Shown one piece after another: positions 1-11,376 of a stretch of DNA of 64,000 bases. Location of the stretch: the NCBI GenBank assembly GCA_003013855.2, contig ML058408.1, forward strand, positions 6,735,356-6,799,355. Reading direction: 5' to 3'. The notes under the pieces are model-generated. The model worked only from the letters and a program-made list of their open reading frames with translations. It was not told the origin of the DNA and made no database searches. The stretch is from Liriodendron chinense (taxonomy: Eukaryota > Streptophyta > Magnoliopsida > Magnoliales > Magnoliaceae). Position numbers and translations under genes: made by a program. Within the stretch, counting starts at the first letter, position 1; every line of letters begins with the position of its first letter.

Positions 1-1850
1 TTCTTGTATAATACCACTCACTTATTCCGTAAAAAATGTCATCTTGTGCACGTTTTGCTTATGCTTTACGGCACATAGATCTTTTAGAAATTTGGCGTAT
101 GAAAGAAATTTCTTAATTGCATCCAAAAAAGGAATGTTGATTTTTATTTGTTGGAAAACTTCTAAGATGTCTTGATTTTCACTTGGCCTTTTGGTTTAGA
201 CAAGACATTGAGGGAATGGGGCCACATGTTATACACTCACTACAACTTTTTATCTTGGGAGCATTGCTTGATTCATCATCACTCTTATAATCAACCAGAT
301 CATTAGGCTTTGCGGCCTTCACCGGTTCAGATTTTTCAATTATTTTACCACTTCTAAAAGTGATGATGGCTTAAACATGTTTCATGGGATGGGTTGAAAA
401 ATTGGTATTCGATTCAAGTTGTTCCTTAAGGTTAGGCTGAGGTTGGGCCGAAAAGGTCCCTTGCTCCCTAACTCCTAAATGTGTCTCAATTCTTTCAACC
501 GACGTCTTAAGTGCATCTATGGTTTGCATGTTGGACTGATTTATCTGAGCTTGTCCAATCATAAATGCATTCAATGTATCCTCAAGAGTGCTCTTTTGGG
601 GAGGCCCTTGAGAAGTATTGTTTGTATTTTTCATGGGTCCATTCCTCCAATTAAGATTTGGTTGACACCGCCAATCAGGATTATACAAGTTAGAATTTGG
701 TGCACTAAAGGGGCATTGGTAAGCGTTTGTGGCGTTCGCTTGAGCTTGCAAAATATCTTGAAACACAGGGATTGTTGGACAATCCTTTGTTGAGTGAACA
801 TCATTCTCACAAATACCACATACACTCTTAATGGCCTCACCATTACTTATCATGTTGACACTCCTCAACTCTATGACCTTAACCTTTTTTGTTAGACCCG
901 CCGCCCTTGTATTCAAATCATCCTCCCCATTTAATGCATGTACTCCTTTCTCTCTTGGGGCTGACTTGGGATTACTAATCGGGGTAGAGATGTCCCAAGA
1001 TTGGGCATTCACAGCTAGCATATCAAAGTAATCCCAAGCATCCTCAGGCTTTTTGTTCAAAATTCACCGTTACACATCATCTGAACAAATTGGTGCATGT
1101 TTGAACTTAATTTCTCATGGAAGAAGTCAATCAAGCGCCACTTTTCATAACCATGATGTGGGCATTCTAATAAAAGATCTTTGAACCTCTCCCTAACATT
1201 GAAAAAAAAATCTCATCTCCTTTTTGGGAGAAGTTCATAATGGCTCACCTTAGTGCATTGGTTTTATGAACTGGGAAGTACTTTTTAAGGAACTCCCAGG
1301 TCATCTCAGCCCATGTCCCGATGTTCTAAGTTTTAGAGATTGGAGCCATGATTGGCTTTGTCCTTTAGAGAGAAAGGGAACAATTTCAGTTTGATTACAT
1401 CTTGAAAAACGACATTAAATTGCAAGGTGTTAGCAATCTCCTCAAATTCACTTAAATGTACATATGGACTTTTAGAATCAAGTCCATGGAATTTTATAAG
1501 TAATTTGATGATTCCAGGTTTAAGGTCCACGTTTCCTGCATTGAGTGGAAAGATAATGCAGGAAGACGTGGTTGTTCACTCCAGTTGTAGATACTCTCGC
1601 AATGTTTTAACCAGAGGAACATAATGTACCTCATTATCATTATGTGTTGTCCTATTTGGTGGTGCATCATATTCAACATTCTCAATAATGTTGGGTTTAT
1701 TCTCAACCATAATTTCAGATGGTTCAGGGTTTCCTAGACATTTTCTAATTTTTCTGTGATTAGTTAAACCTTTAACTAAACATCCCTCACTTAAAAGTCG
1801 CAATGTATCATCACACTCCCAATGGGGCATAAAACACACAAAAGCTAAAA
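1..1850 (-). pseudogene. Athila-like gypsy gag / gag-pol junction remnant
   Basis: Minus-strand reading segments at about 1839-1576, 1530-1333 and 1060-371, continuing with breaks to position 1, match the gag region of the better preserved element at 31713-33200. Shared landmarks are the motif around 'EDAWDYFDMLA' (371-1060), the TLRSGK-like stretch near 300-370 and the conserved block before protease ('SYAKFLKDLC', near 60-110) typical of Athila-type polyproteins. Gag would coat the element RNA in cytoplasmic particles. Several stops and frame changes (for example near 1330, 1060 and 1575) show it is dead. The element runs off the left edge, so pol and the 3' LTR cannot be judged. Family assignment rests on homology inside the window and on the tRNA-Asp primer site at 2074-2091. 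Confidence 0.85.
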
Positions 1851-2073
1851 CTAAACCTAAAATTTAAAAATCTGAAACTACTAAAAAAAGTTCCAAGTTA
1901 GAATGGTGTAACTGGACTAAAGAACTAAGTTAGGCAAAGAGAATACTACAAAACAAACAAAAATTGTTAATAGTAGAAAATTTTTAAAAAAAAACTACTA
2001 ATAAGACAAAACCTGTCATAACCTATCTAACTTAGCTATACCCTAATTACAAAATTTAAAACCATTAACCTAA

Positions 2074-2091
2074 TCCCCGGCAACAGCGCTA
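2074..2091 (-). other. Primer binding site, tRNA-Asp type
   Basis: Read on the minus strand this is TAGCGCTGTTGCCGGGGA, two mismatches from the 3' end complement of plant tRNA-Asp (TGGCGCCGTTGCCGGGGA). It lies 6 bases inside the LTR end at 2098, as expected for minus-strand cDNA priming. tRNA-Asp primer sites are known from Athila elements. Confidence 0.8.
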
Positions 2092-2097
2092 AAAACT

Positions 2098-3629
2098 TGT
2101 TCCCCAACCCTAAGTGCAAGGTTACGATGTAGTGATAATTCGATTGTGAGATCGAGATCGTCCTCAGGGATTATCGTAACAACTATAAATAATGCAACTA
2201 GGATTATCTAAATTTGAATTTGAAATAAAAGATGAATTTTTTAAATATAAAACTATCTACTTTTGAACTAAATTGGGAAACTAAACACTAGAGCGTCAAT
2301 GATCCACTTATAATCATTCACAATGCCAATTCAACAATTCAAGCTAATAACTCAATTGGAATCGGAGTCATATCCTTATCCAATCAAAATATGGAGCAAT
2401 TAAATCATCATAACATATATAACATGGATGGTTTATCTATCAATATAGTTCTCTCATAACAACTAAGGCATTAGGCGTATTCAATCACACATGTCAATCC
2501 TTCACAAAACAAGTGAAATCACATTTATAGTTCTTCCTCAAATCCTGTCACTATCTTGATTTAGAATCATGAATTGAACTTCAATCAAACAAATATCAAT
2601 AAATAAGGCATCCATCTCAAATCAAACTAAAAGATATGAAATTCTTCTAGTTTAGTTCTAAATTAGCACTTAGGAAACTTGGTTTGTAAGATCACATAGC
2701 ATCCACCATATCATAATGAATCTAAGATCTCTACAACCCAAAATCCTATCAACAACACCTCATTGATCAATCTCAGTAAATCAAAACATCCCATGTAAGC
2801 ATAATCATAAGAGATGGAAGATTAAACTAAAACTACCAACTTTATTTCAAACTAGAACTAGAATTATTCATCATTAAATCCCAAAGTACTTGAATTAAAC
2901 CAAATTAAGCATTATAAACGAGTATAAGCTTCACCTCTTAGCCCTAGCTAAGAGGTTTATCCAACTATGGAGAAGGTTGAACTAAAAGTCAAAAGAAAAC
3001 TAAGAAAACTAAACATTAAACTAGAAAAACCTGGAAAACAGAATTGTAGAAGCTCTTCTTTGATCTTCTCCACCTCTAGTATCATTGGAACTCTTCTAGG
3101 ATGCCTTAGGAAGAGTGTAGAAGTTACCTTTTATAGCAAAAATCACCCACCGACTTGAAATCTTCAAGAATTGTGTATGTTTTTACGCAGTTGGGTCGGT
3201 GACCTACTAGTCGCGGTATTATAGTGACCTGTCATGACCTGTTTGCCAACCTGTCATGACCAGTCATGACTTGTCATGTTTGGTCCAGCAAGGTTTGCAC
3301 ACATCTGACCCTTCGTTTGGAGAAATTCGATCGGTCATGACCGGTCTTGGGCATTTGGATGATCGGTCACGACCGATCAGACAAGCTGTGAAGCATTGAA
3401 ATTTTCATTCTTTCTTCTCTTTTCTCCTTGCTTCTTTTCTCCACCTCTTGCATCTTCTTTTCATAGTCTTTTATGTATGTTTAAGATAGTTCTTTTAGCA
3501 TCAAATTCACGAGGTCCTCTCTCATTCCTACAATCACAAAAACATGTATTTTATGTGTCTTTTAACACTCAAGGCATGCATAATGTGTGATGAATTAGGA
3601 TTAGAATATACACAATTCATAAGTCAACA
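2098..3629 (-). mobile_element. Athila-like LTR (5' LTR of the left-edge element)
   Basis: The minus-strand 3' end of this repeat aligns with the ends of the LTRs at 3811-5406 and 37885-39294: all three end with a block containing 'atccctgagga(t)cga' or similar, then 'actac/tgcatcgcagcc', then 'gaaca'. A TATA box (TTGCTATAAAAG read on minus, near 3129-3139) is shared with the other LTRs. The 5' edge at 3629 is chosen because the minus strand there begins TGTTGACTTATG, a divergent match to the family start TGTTGAACCTCC. That edge is less certain than the 2098 edge. Confidence 0.75.
3190..3390 (-). repeat. Degenerate GACCGGTC-type palindrome array in U3
   Basis: Repeated motifs of the form gaccGGTCatgaccgatc, tgacctgtcatgacc and ggtcatgaccggtc occur in this 200-bp stretch. 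It lies upstream of the minus-strand TATA box (3129-3139), the same place as in the two plus-strand LTRs of the family. The spacer is mostly AT or AC here, so canonical W-boxes are rarer than in the copy at 38110-38390. Confidence 0.7.
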
Positions 3630-3810
3630 GCTAGGATTATTGTTATTTGAGCTTGTCATACATATTCAACGTATGTGCATTAGCATACAGTACTGAAACC
3701 TGGGATATTGGGGACCGAGCTTGTCCGCAGCCCCTGGCATCTGAGGGCGTCATAGGTAGTGGGGTCTTTTGGTGAGAAAACGAAATATTCCCTTGGTGCC
3801 ATTTGGAATT
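3630..3810. other. Inter-element sequence, no gene seen
   Basis: This short stretch separates two LTRs of the same family in opposite orientation. It ends in gaatt (3806-3810), the left target-site duplication of the solo LTR. No coding signal is seen. Confidence 0.6.
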
Positions 3811-5406
3811 TGTTGAACCTCCAATTTATACATTTGTCAACCCATTACATCACATTATATGCATGGTTTGCATGCTTAAAAGACCCTTTTAATGCATGTT
3901 GTGTGAATGTAGGATTGAGAGAGAGACTTCACTCCATTAATGCTTAAAAGACACATTTAGGAGCCTTTGATGAAGACCAAAGGTGGGCCAAAGAAAGAAG
4001 AAAGCAAGGAGAGGAGAGAGAAGAAGAAAGAAAGAAAGAAATTGTGAAGAAATGAGGTCCGACCGGTCATGACCGGTCGGCCAAGGGATCCACGACCAGT
4101 CTTGACCGGTCAGTCACCCTCCTACCCCTCTGTATAGGTCAATGGACTAAGGACTAGTGTGGTCCGACCGATCTAGGTCGGGCACCCTTCTGGACTCTCT
4201 GGACCTCTGCTAGACCAGTCTAGACCGGTCGGCCAGCCATCTCGACCGGTCTAGACCGGTTGGCCAATAGGTAGCCAATGTAATTTGCTGAAATTCAGTA
4301 ACTTCTTCAGTAAGCTTTGATTTTTTAGGCGCAAGTGTATAAATATTGCGAAATTCTGGAAGATTCTGAGGCAGTAGGGCCTCTCTATTATAAAAAGACA
4401 CCTAGGGGTGGATCTAAAGACATGATAGAAGGCTTGGGAAGTCATGGGAGGTGAAGGAGATCGCTGTGGAGCATCTGCAACTCCTCTAAACTCGGTTTTT
4501 CATTAGTTTCCTTTGAGTTTTAGTTTAACCTATTAATTGTTGGCTAAACCTCTTAGCTAGGGCTAAGAGGTGAAGCCTTTAGTTGTTTGCAATGTTCAAT
4601 TCGAATTCGTTCAAGTAGTTTTAGGTTTTATGAAGAACACTTCTAGTTCTAGTTTGAAATAAAATTAGTATTTTTAGTTAATCTTCTATCTCTTGTGATT
4701 TCTCTTACATGGGATGTTTTGATTACTAAGATTGCTTAATGGGGTGTTGATTGATAGGATTTTAGGTTGTAGAGATCCTAGATTCATCATGATATGTTGG
4801 ATGCTAGGGGATCTTACAAACTAAGTTTTCTAAGAGCTTATCTAGAACTAAACCAGAAGAGGTTCTTATCTTTTGATTTAATCTGAGATAGGTGTTTATG
4901 TATTGATTTTGGTTCAATAGAAGTTCAATTCATTCTTCTAAATCAAGTATAGTGACAAGGCTTGAGGAAGAATCATGAATGTGATCTTGCTTGTTTTGTG
5001 AAGGATTGGGTTGTGTGATTGAATACACCAATGCCTTAGTTGATTATGAGAGGACCATATCAGTGGATGATCCATCTATGTTAGATGCATTATGATGATT
5101 TGATTGCTCTATATTCTGATTGGATAGGGATAGAACTCCGATTTGAATTGTGTTATTGACTTGAATGGTTTGAATTGGCATTGTGAATGATTATTAGTGG
5201 ATCCTTAGCGCTCTAGTGTTTATTTCCCTGATTTAAGTATAAAATAGATAGTTTTATGTTCTTAATTTCCACCCATCGATACAAATCTGAATTTATCCCA
5301 TCATACTTCTAAAACTTAGAATTGTTACCACAATCCCTGAGGATCGACCTCGGTCTTACTAAGAATTATTACTGCATCGCAGCCTTACACTTGAGGTGAG
5401 AGAACA
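3811..5406 (+). mobile_element. Solo LTR, Athila-like family, with 5-bp TSD
   Basis: The repeat begins TGTTGAACCTCC and ends ...GAGAGAACA. It is flanked by gaatt at 3806-3810 and gaatt at 5407-5411, a perfect 5-bp target duplication. The start matches the 3' LTR at 37885 and the end matches that LTR at 39294. A TATA box (TATAAAAA) lies at 4389-4396. With intact flanking duplications and no internal region, the simplest history is unequal recombination between the two LTRs of a complete element. Length is 1596 bp against 1410 bp for the LTR at 37885. Confidence 0.92.
4050..4265 (+). repeat. Double-palindrome array in solo-LTR U3
   Basis: Five units of two GACCGGTC-like 8-mers (GACCAGTC, GACCGATC variants) are separated by AT, TT or TA spacers, about 125-340 bp upstream of the TATA box at 4389. 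GACCGGTC is its own reverse complement, so each unit is a palindrome of palindromes. The TT-spaced unit contains TTGACC, a W-box core. Confidence 0.85.
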
Positions 5407-5411
5407 GAATT

Positions 5412-5925
5412 CTAGTAAGTGGGGCCCATAGGCCACTCGTATTGCATTGGGATGCTTGCTCATTTTGATTTGCGTGCAAGTCCATAACTTTCAATCTGGG
5501 TATCACAATGAGATATGTTATGCAACGTTATGATCACAGCATCGACGCGGTTGTTACGGGAGAGATTTAGGGTCAAAATGACACAAATTTTTGTGATGAC
5601 ATCGACAATCAATAATTCAGTTGATCCTGACATTGAAAACAGGCATATGGAAGGCTCCAACAAAACACGAGTCTCACTCTCCTGACACTCTAATTCATTC
5701 TTATATATATGATCCTAACCTAATGAAGAGAGGTAAAATGTGAAAGCCCTAGACATTCCTCCTTTGAGCATCATTCATAGATAAGAGATATTGTCTTTTG
5801 AGAGGGAGATTTTCTTCCATATACATCACCTTCTCCATCCACCACATGTTGGGCACGTGAGGTCCATTGTGTGGACGATGTGCTCTCCCTCAACCGATAT
5901 TAGAGGCATAGATGACGATTTTCTA
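5412..5925. other. Unassigned spacer
   Basis: No open frame with recognisable similarity is present. The last five bases before the copia LTR are the left TSD acctc (5926-5930). The stretch contains tggggcccat and tgggcacgtgaggtccattgtgtgg, which resemble the GGGCCCAC-rich DNA-transposon remnants elsewhere in the window, so part of it may be an old MITE. Confidence 0.4.
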
Positions 5926-7000
5926 ACCTCTGAAATTACGCCGGGTAGTCTAACACGACACCCTACGCATACGCGTGCGGAAGCTTAAGGAGCAACTAGA
6001 ATTATGGCTAAGTCGGGGGGGGGGGGGGGGGGGGGGTGTTGATTAGGACCTTTTGAAATTCTTTTTGCCTACTTAATAGTTTTAACAAATTAAACTAAGT
6101 AAACAAAAACACTTCGGCTTTCAAGCCTAAGTGGGTCCAATCAATAGACTGGCAAATGATTAAGGCAATAAACAACCTAGTCTAAACAACACAAGTAGAC
6201 TATAGAGGATGGATCAACATGAGCTTAAGTCTACATGAAGAGTGAAAGTACATCTTGTGTGTGTGGATGTGCCTAACACGTGCCTAGCATACATTCCTAA
6301 TTAAGCATTCATAATTAAGCAATTAAACATAATGCATAATAAGAAATGTACTCAAATACAATCACAAACACAAGTATGTATAGTGGTTCGACTACTTGTC
6401 TACTCCACTCCTGGTTCAAGTACTCAACCCCTTTGAGCACACCGGCATTCACTAGGGAGTTTAAATCTGGTTTCTCCCAACGTACACGTTCACAGTGGAT
6501 GGACTCTAAACAATGACAACCTTACTTGTCGAATTGAGCCCCTTTGATGCGCCGCTTCGAGTTGCTTGATGTCCGCTCTCCCATGCTTTAATCAGCTACC
6601 CTTGTGCTCCCCCAATCTTTGATGCCGATGCTTTGCCAAGGCTTCAGCTCCAAGATCAGCTCCCTTGCATGTGATGCTCCATTGGAGATGCCCAAGGTGC
6701 TAGGGAATGGTGAAATCTCTACAAATGGTAGAAAATGGGTTTTTTTAGAGGAATACACTTATTTGGACTCTTAGGTGGTGTTTAGACAAGGGATTTAACT
6801 ATGATTAAGGTGTCTAAACTCCCAGAAATCAAGAGGGAACAAGTCCATTCTCATATTTCCATTGAATGGCCCAAGCTTGTGATGAAACACAAGGAGAATG
6901 ACTTGCTATGGGTTTGGAATAGAGCCGCTAATGGTCTTTAGCAATGGTGACTTCTATCTCCTCAAAATCCCCTCTCTTGGCCCTAAAAATGAACCCCTCA

Positions 7001-7010
7001 CTTTTATAAA
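7001..7010 (-). promoter_or_regulatory. TATA box of copia LTR
   Basis: The minus strand reads TTTATAAAAG. The same box is at 21983-21974 in the 5' LTR. The palindrome array begins 33 bp upstream on the minus strand, placing the array at an enhancer position in U3. Confidence 0.7.
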
Positions 7011-7042
7011 CCTTCTTCCAACGGTCAAATAACGGGCAGATT

Positions 7043-7470
7043 TGCGCGGGGTCAGGCGCCGGTGGAGTTGTGGTCGGGCACCCGAAATCCAGTCCATAAA
7101 AAAGTTTTAGTAGCTGGACAGTTTTGGAGTTGGTCGGGTGCTCGGACAAGGTGTGGTCGGGCACTCGATGAACATACTTTCACTGGTCGAGCGCCCGGTG
7201 GTCACTTCGGTCAGGCATCCAAAATTCAGTCCAGAATGGGTTTGTGCGGCTGCAAATTTTTTACACTGGTCGGATGCCTGGATAGGTTGTGGTCACACTG
7301 GTCGGACGCCTGGATAGGTTGTGGTCGGGCCCCCGATGGCCCTCTGATTTTCTGGCCAACTCACTTGGACGGATTTCCCTTAGGTCGGGCGCCCGATGAC
7401 CCTCTAATTTTCTGGCCAACTCACTTGGATGGATTTCCCTTAGGTCGGGTGCCCGGTGGACACTTGGTAG
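7043..7470 (-). repeat. TCGGGCGCCCGA palindrome array in U3
   Basis: About eleven degenerate copies of ggTCGGGCGCCCGA-like motifs occur, spaced roughly 20-60 bp apart. TCGGGCGCCCGA is a perfect 12-bp palindrome. Most copies carry C-to-T or G-to-A changes (for example TCGGGTGCTCGG, TCGGGCACTCGA), as expected of methylation-driven decay. An internal duplication repeats the segment around 7350-7400 at 7395-7445. Confidence 0.85.
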
Positions 7471-7817
7471 GGCTCTCGGCCAGGCATGTTTTTCTGCTGA
7501 TTAGTTTATATTTTACAACAGATCATGTAACCTCTTGGCCGTATTTTTTGTGGTCTTTTGGGACATCTAAGGCCAATCTGAGATGACTAAGGGTATGCCT
7601 ATTGGGTCATGGTCATCTAGAGGTTTATGGTTTTGGGTAGGTTCAAGGTTAAGGTACACCAAAGCATCTCTTTTACCTGATTCTTCTTTCTTGATGCAGT
7701 TGGTCCATCTTGAGTCTTCGGTCTTCGTCTTCATTAAGCTCAACCGACACTAGACTCACTGACCTAAGTGATTGACAAACAAGGTGCACTAGTATGCTAC
7801 AGAAAAGTGTATTAACA

Positions 7818-8640
7818 ATCTCCCCCTTTGTCAATTACTTACAAAAACCTAACCTACCAAAACAAAGTACATGAACAAGAGATTACATTGATAATGAAAT
7901 AAATACAGGACTCTTGACATGCCTAACTAAGCAGCTCCTCTTCAGTTTACTCCCCCATAACCTGTCAATCCTTGTATAAAAAAACATAGCAAACTAGTTT
8001 TGGTGGGAATTGATCTTTCTCCCTCTTTTTGTCAGCAATTGACAAGTTATTCTCTCCCCCTTAATAATACATCAATTAAGGTTAAGGTAAGAGAAGATAA
8101 TATGTCGCAGTTATAACTTTAAAAACATGTTAACTAGAGAGAGTATAGGATGCATGAACATATAAAGCATGGAGCATGCAGGGGAACATGATTAACAAGA
8201 AAATGTACTATTATAAGCATAGTTAATCATGCACAATTGGTCATCTATGATATACATTTAAGCATTGAAAGCTCAAGGGCTTATAGCCTAATCAACCAAC
8301 CTCCCCAAATGATGTACATCATGACCAAACCTAAGAAAAGATTAGCATACAATTAAGCATGAAATTCAGCAAGATTAGTTAATCTTAGCAAGATGATAAT
8401 CTAGTAGCAAATATATCAAATAAAGGTAAGGCTAAATTATCAAAATATTAGGCCAATGACGCTTGAATCCTCTGATTTTCCCATATACACAAAAATGAGG
8501 CTGAAATCCTCAGATTTTTCTATTGAAGCATTTCTAACTACCCTTACCAACTATGTTTAGTTTGATTAGCCTAAAGGTAACTAATTTCCACAACACCTTC
8601 ATAAAATGTAGCATGAAGTGAGGGGTTGGGAACTTCGTCT
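7818..8640 (-). other. Non-coding 3' internal region of copia element with polypurine tract
   Basis: On the minus strand this runs from the end of gag to the 3' LTR. It ends with the tract AAAGGGGGAGATTG just before the LTR start TGTTAAT, a typical copia plus-strand primer. A second G-rich tract (aagggggagagaataa) lies near 8055-8070. No pol coding was recognised in any frame; the sequence is AT-rich. Confidence 0.65.
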
Positions 8641-8644
8641 TCTC

Positions 8645-9749
8645 CTAGAAGGGAAAGTGGTCAAGATCCTCTCTTAAATTTGGGGGAAGAGAGGTAGTGG
8701 TGGAAGCCATGAGAGCTCTCACTATATTTTGGCTCTCATTACTATTGGAGTCACTAGATTCAGATTTTGACTCCTCCGTATCATCCCACGTGGCTACCAT
8801 GGCCTTTTTACCTTTCGATTTAGGTGTTTTTGGACAATCCGGGGCAATATGGCCACGTTGACCGTAACCGTAACATCGGACGGATGAAGTTTTGGATGAT
8901 TTCCCTTTATGTTTATCACCCTTCTTGTCCTTCTTGTCACGACTACTCCCTCTATCAAATTTGAGGAATCTATTGAATCTTTTATTAAGATTATCATCCT
9001 CATCATCACTATCTTTGGACGACTCACTCTTAATTGTCTTTTGCCTATGTGAGTATATATGTGAAAATTTCAAAGCGACGTCTTTCTTCTTAGAGGGGGG
9101 GCCTAAAGTGTAGTTCATGAGTTTGTAGGGAACATATAAGTTCTTCTACTTTCATGTTATCTATATCTCTACACTCCTCTGAGGCCACTACCTTGGTAAC
9201 GAATCTTTCCGGGAGGGACTTAAGTATTTTTCTACAAATCCTTCCTTCCGGAACTCATTCCCCCAAGGCAAACATGGAGTTATAAATATCAGAAAGTTTT
9301 GTATAAAACTCCATGAAGGTTTCAGTCTCTTCCATCCTAATGTTTTCAAGTTTGGTGGTTAAGAGTTAAAGCTTCAAGCATCTCACTGTGCTAGTTCCCT
9401 CGTGGGTTACCTCAAATATATCCCATGCTTCTTTTGCAGTTGCGCATGTGAGAATGCACTGAAATTCTTCTTGAGAAACAGCACATCAAATCGCATTGAA
9501 AGCTTTGACATTTGCCACATACTGAGCTCTATCATTGTCATTCCATTTCTCATCATCTTTAGGAATGACAATGATCTTACCATCAACCTTCACTTGTTCT
9601 GTAGGCAAAAAATATCCATTTAATGTTGCTACCCATATGGATCGGTCAATGGATTGGAGAAAAATCCTCATTCTAGCCTTCCAATAGGCGTAATTGGATC
9701 CGTCAAAGTATGGTGTACGGTTAACAGTATTCCCATCTCGAGTAGACAT
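8645..9749 (-). pseudogene. Copia gag pseudogene with damaged zinc knuckle
   Basis: Translation starts at 9749 with MSTRDGNTVNRTPYFDG, the N-terminal gag motif of plant copia elements (FDG.NY.YW). It is open to 9486, broken by stops and a frame change between about 9480 and 9120, and open again from 9118 to 8645. The second segment has an acidic, Ser-rich stretch and a retroviral-type zinc knuckle in which the expected CX2C is CYGYG, so the second cysteine is lost while GHX4C is kept. A conserved-residue change plus breaks argue for loss of function. The homologous gag at 29434-29901 shares the same start. Confidence 0.88.
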
Positions 9750-9810
9750 AATGCTAGTGCTCTGGTATCGGATCTCACTCTAGACGGTTAAGTCCTTGAA
9801 GAGTAACCTC

Positions 9811-9821
9811 CTCTGATACTA
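9811..9821 (-). other. Primer binding site, initiator tRNA-Met type (diverged)
   Basis: The minus strand reads TAGTATCAGAG directly after LTR end plus two bases. The canonical plant copia primer site is TGGTATCAGAG, so one mismatch is present. Position relative to the LTR end at 9824 supports the element boundaries. Confidence 0.8.
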
Positions 9822-9823
9822 AT

Positions 9824-10430
9824 TGAAATTACGTCGGGTAGTCTAACACGACACCATACGCATACGCGTGCGGAATCTTAAGGAGCAACTAGAATTATGG
9901 CTAAGTCCTAGAGGGGGGGGGGGGGGGGGTGATTAGGACCTTTTGGAATTCTTTTCGCCTACTTAATAGTTTTAATAAATTAAACTAAGTAAGCAAGAAT
10001 ACTTCGGCTTCCAAGCCTAAGTGGGTCCAATCAATAGATTAGTAAATGATTAAGGCAATAAACAACCTAGTCTAAACAACACAAGTAGACTATAGAGGAT
10101 GGATCAACATGAGTTCAAGTCTACATAAGGAGTGAAAGTACATCTTCTGTGTGTGGATGTGCTAACAAGTGCCTAGCATACATACCTAATTAAGCATTCA
10201 TAATTAAACAATTAAACATAATGCATAATAAGAACTGTACTCAAATACAATCACAAACACAAGCATGTATAGTGGTGCGACTACTTGTCTACTCCACTCC
10301 TGGTTCAAGTATTCAACCCCTTTGAGCACACCGGATTCACTAAGGAGTTTAAATCTGGTTCCTCCTAACCAAGGTGTTTTAAATTGGATCCACCCAACCG
10401 GTGAGTTTATAGGTTCCTCTCAACCAACAC
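9824..10430 (-). repeat. 5' LTR of copia element, 3' part
   Basis: U5-side part of the LTR, homologous to 5931-6480. It contains a 17-base G run (9913-9929) at the same place as the G run in the other LTR. It stops at 10430, where the nested gypsy element begins; its last five bases aacac are the target duplication of that insertion. Confidence 0.9.
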
Positions 10431-10842
10431 TGTTAATGTCAAATTTCGTAACGAGATCCTCCGGCTTTTCTCCTTCGCTCCAGCAGGGATTTCCACCACC
10501 AGACCTGAAGCAAGACAGCGAATAAGGGTGGCTGGGGACCATCCGTTAGCCCTCCGATGCTCAAGTTAGACCACAGAAGAGAAGCCAAGCAAAACGGGAC
10601 CAAGATTGAATGATGTGTACGTACCTGCTCTCAATGGAGCCACCCCTTTATATAGATCTGAAGCAATCCAATCTGTTACGTGAGATGTCGAAATCCCATT
10701 GATGTCGCATACGATACTGAGAATTCGCTGATTTCTTGGGATAAGATCCTATCTTTTTAGTAGATCCAACCCAATGACTTATTCCAACAATCACGCCCCT
10801 AGATGGTAATCCCTTGAAATCCGGCTGGATCCGGCTGGAAAC

Positions 10843-10990
10843 CATAGTTGGAGTCATGACCTCCGAAAAGGAAGGAGACGCCCGTAGTTGGAGTCATGGC
10901 CTCCGAAAAGGAAGGAGACGCCCGTAGTTGGAGTCATGGCCTCCGAAAAGGAAGGAGACACCCGTAGTTGGAGTCATAGCCTCCGAACTG
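10843..10990 (-). repeat. Four tandem 40-bp repeats in Tat LTR
   Basis: The unit contains gtagttggagtcatggcctc and ccgaaaaggaaggagacgcc. Copies start at 10843, 10883, 10923 and 10963 with exact 40-bp period; the last is truncated. The same four copies are in the other LTR. They lie about 190 bp upstream of the minus-strand TATA box. Confidence 0.95.
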
Positions 10991-11194
10991 GTTGCAACCC
11001 GTAGGAAAGCTGCTCGCAGGTTAAAATGTGGTCGCGAGTCCAAGTACATATTTTGGATGTAACATCTTTCAACGACTTGTGAGAAGATCTGCTCGCGGAT
11101 CGAGCTTTGCCGTATTCGACTATCGGTTATGAAGACTCGAGACTTGCGAATAGTTGCTCCATATTTTTCAATCTATGACTCCTGATCAGGTGAG

Positions 11195-11376
11195 CTCGAG
11201 AGTCGAATGGTCGTCCCGCACTTATCCAATATTCGACTCTCGATCATATAATCTCGAGAGTCGAATGGACGTCCTGCACTTATCCAATATTCGACTCTCG
11301 ATCAGATAATCTCGAGAGTCGAATGGACGTCCCGCACTTATCCAATATTCGACTCTCGATCAGATAATCTCGAGAG
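11195..11376 (-). repeat. Tandem 58-bp units with inverted repeats in Tat LTR U3
   Basis: CTCGAGAG recurs at 11195, 11253, 11311 and 11369, a 58-bp period. Each junction carries CGACTCTCGA, a short AT-rich loop and TCGAGAGTCG, an inverted repeat able to form a 10-bp stem. The other LTR has the same array near 20965-21146. Confidence 0.93.

Larger units (their letters stand above)
5931..7817 (-). repeat. 3' LTR of the gag-only copia element
   Basis: Begins TGTTAATACAC on the minus strand at 7817 and ends TAATTTCA at 5931. A TATA box (TTTATAAAAG) lies at 7010-7001. Compared with the 5' LTR it lacks roughly 200 bp in the region matching 21210-21470 and has many substitutions, so this element is older than its nested gypsy guest. 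A 22-base G run sits at 6015-6036. Confidence 0.9.

Noticed and set aside
479..793. Plus-strand ORF at the left edge
   Set aside because: Shadow of the minus-strand Athila gag; composition shows no independent coding.
7062..7586. Plus-strand ORF of 174 residues with repeated GRAPG-like peptides
   Set aside because: It is a translation of the LTR palindrome array (TCGGGCGCCCGA), antisense to the element. The same happens at 22037-22469.
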